This document shows positions 59,395 to 64,000 of a stretch of 64,000 nucleotides of DNA, piece by piece. The notes under the pieces are model-generated. The model was given only the letters and a program-made list of their open reading frames with translations. It was not told the origin of the DNA and made no database searches. The stretch's first letter is position 1, and the number at the start of each line of letters is the position of its first letter. The DNA lies in NCBI GenBank assembly GCA_009746045.1, contig RPFO01000079.1, positions 2,912,828 through 2,976,827 of the forward strand, written 5' to 3'. A program made the position numbers and the translations under genes. Source of the DNA: Mesostigma viride. Lineage: Eukaryota > Streptophyta > Mesostigmatophyceae > Mesostigmatales > Mesostigmataceae.

Positions 59395-62023
59395 ATGGCT
59401 CGCGCGTTGCAGCGTTTGCCCTCTCAGCTTCGCAGTGCGATGAACCCCATCGTCCGCACTGCGACTCGCTCCATGTCTGGCGCTGCAGGCATTGAGGAGG
59501 AAGTGGGTACGTGCAGCGGGTTTTCTACAATAGCGCAGGAAATGCTAACTGGATTGTGCAGAGATACGTAGAGGAATTCTGCTAGCTTACTTTGTGCACC
59601 TTTCCCGAAAATTTGGCAGTGCATTACCTGTTGGGAGAGAAAGTTTGGCACAATATACCCGGATTGGAAAATGGCTCCTGCTGTCAAAAGGGAGTTCTTT
59701 GGCTACCGGCTAACTCTATTCCATTCCCCTTGGAATGCATGATCGCGCCTTGGCACGGTCACTTGACAGTCAAGGCGTGGCATCGCGGAGCACATTTAGA
59801 TGATGTTTTGTTTGAGATAATCATTAATCTTATTTGCCACGGGATGTGATCTTTGCTTGTCCTGCTGGCGGTGCGCTCGCCTTCAGCCGAGATGAACAAG
59901 TGGAAGAAGATCACCGGGGGTGCCGTTGTCCTCTGCGGCGTTTTGACCGTGTACACCCTCGCCAACACCGAGCATGTCCACAAGGACAAGGTGAGCCCGT
60001 CTTGCAATTCTGCAGCATGGCGTCTAAATTACTGTTGGTCATAGATCGGATGCCCCTTGGCACGATATGAACGAACAGAAGCAGCCTTCAAGAGCAGCAT
60101 GGCCTAGTATTGGCAATCACTGTGTTGAACAGAGGCAGCCATTTTTCTTTCTTGATAGTATGTGTACCAAAAGCCACATGGCCTTGTCATGGCCTTTTCA
60201 CCATATTGAGCACCATGGCCATCCTAGGCTTCGCATGTCAGTAGTGGCTATCGCATAGCTCTTGTTTTTTGGCAGTCATGCTGTGGCATATGGCTTATGG
60301 AAGGACTCTAGGCGGGGTGGGAATCTAGGCGGGATGGGAAAGTAAATAGGACTGTTCTAGTAAGGCATGAAAAGCGGGCACTATTGCGACATCAACACTG
60401 CGTAAGTCATGCGCATGGAAAGGGACGAGCCCAGGAGGTGATGGTTATTGCAAGTTGCAGTTTTAACGGCTGTCAAGCAACAGAACGCATATACAGCAGC
60501 GTGTCGGTTATGCTGTTAAATGGCGGCTGTCAGTGTTTGTGTAATAGGTACAGTTGCCCATGATGAGCAAAAATAATTTGCCCTCGCTATTGAATGAAGT
60601 CTGTGGGACATGCGTGATGATGCATTTCAGTGCTGACCAATCATGGTCCCCCCCACCCCCTGTCCTTGAATACATGCCACACTACGCTCGTGTGTGTGTG
60701 TGTGATGCCCCCCATGTGTGCTGCATGATGTCATGTTGCCGTGGCCATGGTGCCCCGCACACATTCCCGTGGTGTTGCCATCGCTTGGCGTGCTGCCATC
60801 CGTGTGGCTTGTACTGACACATGCACATCCCCTCCTTCAACACATGTTGTGTCCCCCACTTTGTGCGTGGTCTTGCCATTGTGTGGCGTGCTGCCATCCG
60901 GCCAGACCTACCCCTACATGCGCCTGCGCAACAAGACCTTCCCATGGGGTACGTTCGCGCAATGCCCTGCCTCTCGGGGACGCTTCTTTCGTTGGTGGAG
61001 GGGTCTGTCTGTGTCACTCGGTCGGCTCTCATTGCACCACTCTTGGGATCACTCTCGCCCTCAGTTTTTGTACAGCTATTTGCATAACTCTCTGCATCGC
61101 TTGGATTGTTTGCTACCCGTACCGGTGGTGTCATGCATGTGGTTGCTGCCGACCGCGCTCGTGCATGGTGTGCATGCTGCATCGCATCTTACATAGCAAG
61201 CGCTGTATATTGCTTGCCATGCATCTCGTGTCAGCGTTTTTTGTCTTATTAGTAGGGGGGCTGTGCGAGCCAGACCAGGGCAGCCCGCCCCAGGCGTGGT
61301 TGGTCTATTGTGAGGGCGTTTTGTGTGCATGGCCCACGCTAGTGTTCAAGTGTTCTGGTTTTCTAAATTTCCTATTGCTGAAAAGAGGCGCATGCCGAAG
61401 GGACATGGGTCTTATCGCGCCGCCATGTGCTCCATCCATCAAGCAAGGGAATATGTGCTACATGATCTTCCAACGGATTCGTGTTGTAATTTAATTTAAT
61501 GTAATTGTAATGTGGCTAGCTATGCCGCAAGGATCGGTCTTGTGTAAAGACCCTTTCTGCATCATAGTATCGGGTACAACGGTTATGTGAATGAACTTAC
61601 AGTTTTGATGTCTTGATGTCGATGCCCTTGTTGCTGAAAGCCCTATTTGACCCTTCCTGACCCTAGCTGAAGACCCTGTCTGAAGACCCAGGCTCTTCTA
61701 GAGAAGCGTGGCACTGGGTTAAGACCCAGGATCCTCTATTTACCCCCCGTGCACTCATCCGGCTTCTCTTCGTATATTGGACCATGTGCCATGGGTGTGC
61801 TGTCGTATCTCCCATGCCCACCCTTGTGGCGCATCTTTCTCCTTTGGCACATCGTTGTTTGGCACATTGTCTTTTGGCACGTTGTTGTTTGGCCCGTCGT
61901 CCTTTTGGGACATGGTTGTGTGACGCATTGCCGTTTGGCCGGTTTGCTTTGCCTCGTTTCCCACCACCAGGCGACTGCGGCCTCTTTGAGAACTGCGACG
62001 GCGAGCACGCGGGGCACCACTAG
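59395..62023 (+). CDS. COX6A: Cytochrome c oxidase subunit 6A (103 aa)
   Basis: Four exons with matching phases: 59395-59506, 59887-59990, 60906-60948 and 61971-62023 (stop TAG). Residues 1-35 are an arginine/serine-rich mitochondrial presequence (MARALQRLPSQLRSAMNPIV). Exon 2 has the amphipathic lead-in EMNKWKKIT and a membrane helix (GGAVVLCGVLTVYTLA). Exons 3-4 give the family signature TYPYMRLRNKTFPWG and then DCGLFENCD. COX6A is a small inner-membrane subunit of complex IV. Exon 3 is only 43 bases; intron 3 (60949-61970) contains a LINE 3' end. Length is normal for plant and algal COX6A. Confidence 0.95.
61385..61510 (+). mobile_element. LINE 3'-end fragment in COX6A intron 3
   Basis: GGGAATATGTGCTACATGAT followed by CCAACGGATTCGTGTTGTAA and an AATTTAATTTAA tail, as in the LINE ends at 51000 and 51345. 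Confidence 0.7.
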
Positions 62024-62615
62024 AGCACCCTTGTTCGTCCAAAAGTCACATCCAAAGCCAGCCGGTTCCAAGGCCGGCTTTTGTTCCGGGATGCAGCAGT
62101 GTGTTCCAGTGCCCATGGCTTGGCCACGAGCTCCGGGCTTGGCGGTCCGTGGGCAGAATCTATGCCATAGAATTCATTTCTTATGACAAATGGTTTGTCA
62201 ATTGGAAGCATGGCATGACCGTGTGTTAAGGCGATCGGCAGCATGTGGCACATGGGCAGCATGAGAGAATACCCCAGCTTCCTTTAATTATTGCAGTGGT
62301 TGCGGGCCGGTGAAAGGCTCTATTGGGCCCGCCATGTCAGATACATGTAATTCGGTGATCATAATGGCTGGGATCGGTGGCTGCCTGATTCCTACCAGAG
62401 CTTTTTCTTCCCAATCCGGCTGGCAGGCAGATGAAATTCTGGATTTGGGGTGCGTGGTTGCGCGCTTCGGTTAGAGTACCTGCTTTCCATTGTAATAATA
62501 TTTGGTAAAGACAAGTCGCCTGGAGTTGGTATTCTTGTGGACATGCATGATTTGTATCTGTTTTGCTTTGTCTGTTAAGTCAAAGTAAGTTACCACTAGA
62601 CAACTATTCCTGGTC
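62024..62615. other. Downstream of COX6A, no supported gene
   Basis: COX6A 3' UTR at the start. A strong inverted repeat around AAAGCCAGCCGG...CCGGCTTTT (about 62052-62081) could be a 3' hairpin. No ORF with a recognisable domain. Confidence 0.45.
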
Positions 62616-62690
62616 GCAAAAAAAATTAAATTATAACATGTCGCCGTTGGGGGGTCATGTAGCACACATGGAATCGAATGGCCTATGGGA
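62616..62690 (-). mobile_element. LINE 3'-end fragment (inverted)
   Basis: AAATTAAATTATAACATG then GTTGGGGGGTCATGTAGCAC is the complement of the LINE 3' end at 21995-22050 (CTACATGACCTCCCC). Confidence 0.7.
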
Positions 62691-62768
62691 CAGCCATGCC
62701 AAGAGCGGTATCCACCTGGCTTGGTCTAGCAAGATGTCGACCCACAAAGTAATGCTCTTCTACGATAT

Positions 62769-63040
62769 CTAAGTTCGGCGGAAATACGAGGCATACCAAG
62801 GTTGTACAGAGACTCCGGTGACTGATGGGCGGAAAATCCTACATTCAAAGTCTAGGCTTCGCGACAGCAACCCCAGGGGGTCGGATGGGCCAGATCTAGG
62901 CCTGCCGTAGCATCCTGGTGACCGTGCCGTCCAGTCGCGAGCGCATGGGACCAGTGTGCGTCCACGCCGCTGAACCATACTGAGAACCGTGAGCACCAGG
63001 ACCTTGAAGAGCCAGCGCGGATTCCTGGACGCATGGCGGG
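62769..63040 (-). pseudogene. LINE RT thumb fragment
   Basis: The minus strand reads LFKVLVLTVLS and, after a frame change, AAWTHTGPMRSRLDGTVTRM. This is the same region as LFKVLVLPVLTYGAETWTLT in the neighbouring LINE at 63276-64000. Multiple frame breaks. Confidence 0.65.
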
Positions 63041-63085
63041 CCAACTACGTCGTGTGAGGACTAGCTAGAGTAGTCGTCTGAGAGG

Positions 63086-63275
63086 AATTAATTAATTAAT
63101 TAATTAGACTCGTGCTCCCGTTGGGGAGTCACGGAGCATTAACCCCGATGGATGGATGGATGGGTGCAAACAGTCCTACCGGTCTAATCTATCTACATTG
63201 GCTACGTACTACATCTATCTAACAGCATTCTAACTACAACATCTATCTAGGCAGCCGCACGCTGCCCTAGGGGAG
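63086..63275 (-). repeat. LINE 3' UTR with hairpin and (TTAA)n tail
   Basis: On the minus strand, downstream of the stop at 63276, comes CCATCCATCCATCGGGG, then the hairpin segment TGCTCCGTGACTCCCC...GGGAGCACGAGT, then TTAATTAATTAATTAATT (63106-63086). This last part of about 45 bp is nearly identical to the end of SINE family 2. Confidence 0.75.
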
Positions 63276-64000
63276 CTATCTGGCGTGCCTCCCACGGGAT
63301 TGCACACGCGGGCGCTTCCCCACTGGGGGGGGCTCGTTGTCCTCTATGACCTGGGCCCACTTGGCCTTGCCCATCATCTTCTTCCAAATTACGGAGAGGC
63401 CTAGGCCCCCCATGTCCTCTACTAGCTGTTCTTTGAAGGTGCGGGCCTTGCGGCGTCTAACATCACTGGGCCCCGCCCACGTCAGGAGGTGCCGGCCAGG
63501 CTGGGCTGGTCGCAGTCCTGCGGGGGGGCCACGTGAGGTGTCTACCTGGTTGGTGTGAGCTAGGTGCCCTACTAGCTGCAGGCGGCGTTGCTTAATGGTG
63601 CTGGTGATATAGGGCATGCCCTGGTACAGGTCCTCATTGCGGACATGAGCAGCATATCCTACTCTGAAAATGGAACGCAACATGCTGGTGACCGCGCCGT
63701 CCAGCTTGCGGGCCAGGTCGGCGGTGAGGGTCCACGTCTCGGCTCCATACGTGAGAACAGGAAGGACGAGGACCTTGAAAAGGTCCTGTTTCTTGATCTT
63801 GCCCAGGGGCTTGCGCCACAGGGCCCGGTACTGGCGTAAAGCGTGCCAGGCGAGGGAGATGCGATGGTCCACATCAACCTCGCAGCTAGGGAGCAGGCTG
63901 CCCAGCAGCTTAACGCGGTCCCGATACAGGACTCGAGAGCCGTCTAGGAGATAGAGGGGCGGCGGTGAGTTGGTCTGAGAGGAAGGTTGCGCGAAGATTG
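63276..64000 (-). mobile_element. LINE ORF2, RT C-terminal part, running off the window
   Basis: An open frame from the right edge to TAG at 63278-63276. Motifs include VKLLGSLLPSCEVDVDHRIS, FKVLVLPVLTYGAETWTLT, VRNEDLYQGMPYITSTIKQRR and a C-terminal WAQVIEDNEPPPVGKRPR. It matches the 49845-50937 LINE and the 21654 fragment (TRWKKIVKAHTPDPVGKPP). The RT palm would lie beyond 64000. The visible part has no frameshift, so this is the best-preserved LINE here. It provides reverse transcriptase for target-primed insertion (family knowledge). Confidence 0.87.

Overview
The window is nuclear DNA of a eukaryote, most likely a flagellated green alga (chlorophyte or prasinophyte grade). The host genes have GT-AG spliceosomal introns, and I checked their splice phases by hand. 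They include a plastid aspartate-semialdehyde dehydrogenase, a thylakoid-lumen FKBP of the green-lineage FKBP20-2 type, mitochondrial COX6A, the cullin-ligase RING subunit RBX1, a TMEM41-type VTT membrane protein and a centriolar/centrosomal CEP70-like protein. A plastid together with a centriole protein argues for a flagellate alga rather than a seed plant. The species cannot be fixed from sequence alone.

Layout. 1-13002: a degenerate Ty1/Copia-related retrotransposon on the + strand, split by a younger relative on the - strand (1271-9099). The younger copy has 617-bp LTRs and a 5-bp target duplication. 13013-18612: a poorly understood block with two convergent unknown genes, a hairpin array, a palindrome array and a SINE inserted in one gene. 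18609-22065: a 40-bp tandem array split by a 2.26-kb TTAA-target DNA element, then a short LINE copy. 23087-29935: CEP70-like gene (-). 30084-37462: simple-sequence arrays and two MITE-like copies. 38042-41780: FKBP20-2 (+). 41900-43893: SINE and LINE debris. 44218-46270: RBX1 (-), divergent from ASD (+, 47172-48350). 48998-54085: a nested pile of LINE and SINE pieces. 54869-58585: TMEM41-like gene (-), divergent from COX6A (+, 59395-62023). 62616-64000: LINE pieces (-).

The most unusual content is the retrotransposon family. In both copies the order is gag - UGA - integrase - aspartic-protease-like domain - reverse transcriptase - RNase H. The protease therefore sits after the integrase, not before it as in the textbook Copia layout. 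Gag and pol are in one frame, separated by a single UGA followed by CUA or CUG, the context known for stop-codon readthrough. LTR termini are AGTT...AACT rather than TG...CA. The younger copy also has a 236-codon ORF between its 5' LTR and gag. A second theme is non-LTR biology: SINE copies with clear target duplications, one family of which appears to share its 3' hairpin and TTAA tail with a LINE in the same window.

Host genes are single-copy housekeeping genes and form no operon. RBX1/ASD and TMEM41/COX6A are head-to-head pairs with 0.8-0.9 kb between start codons. FKBP20-2 and RBX1 are tail-to-tail.
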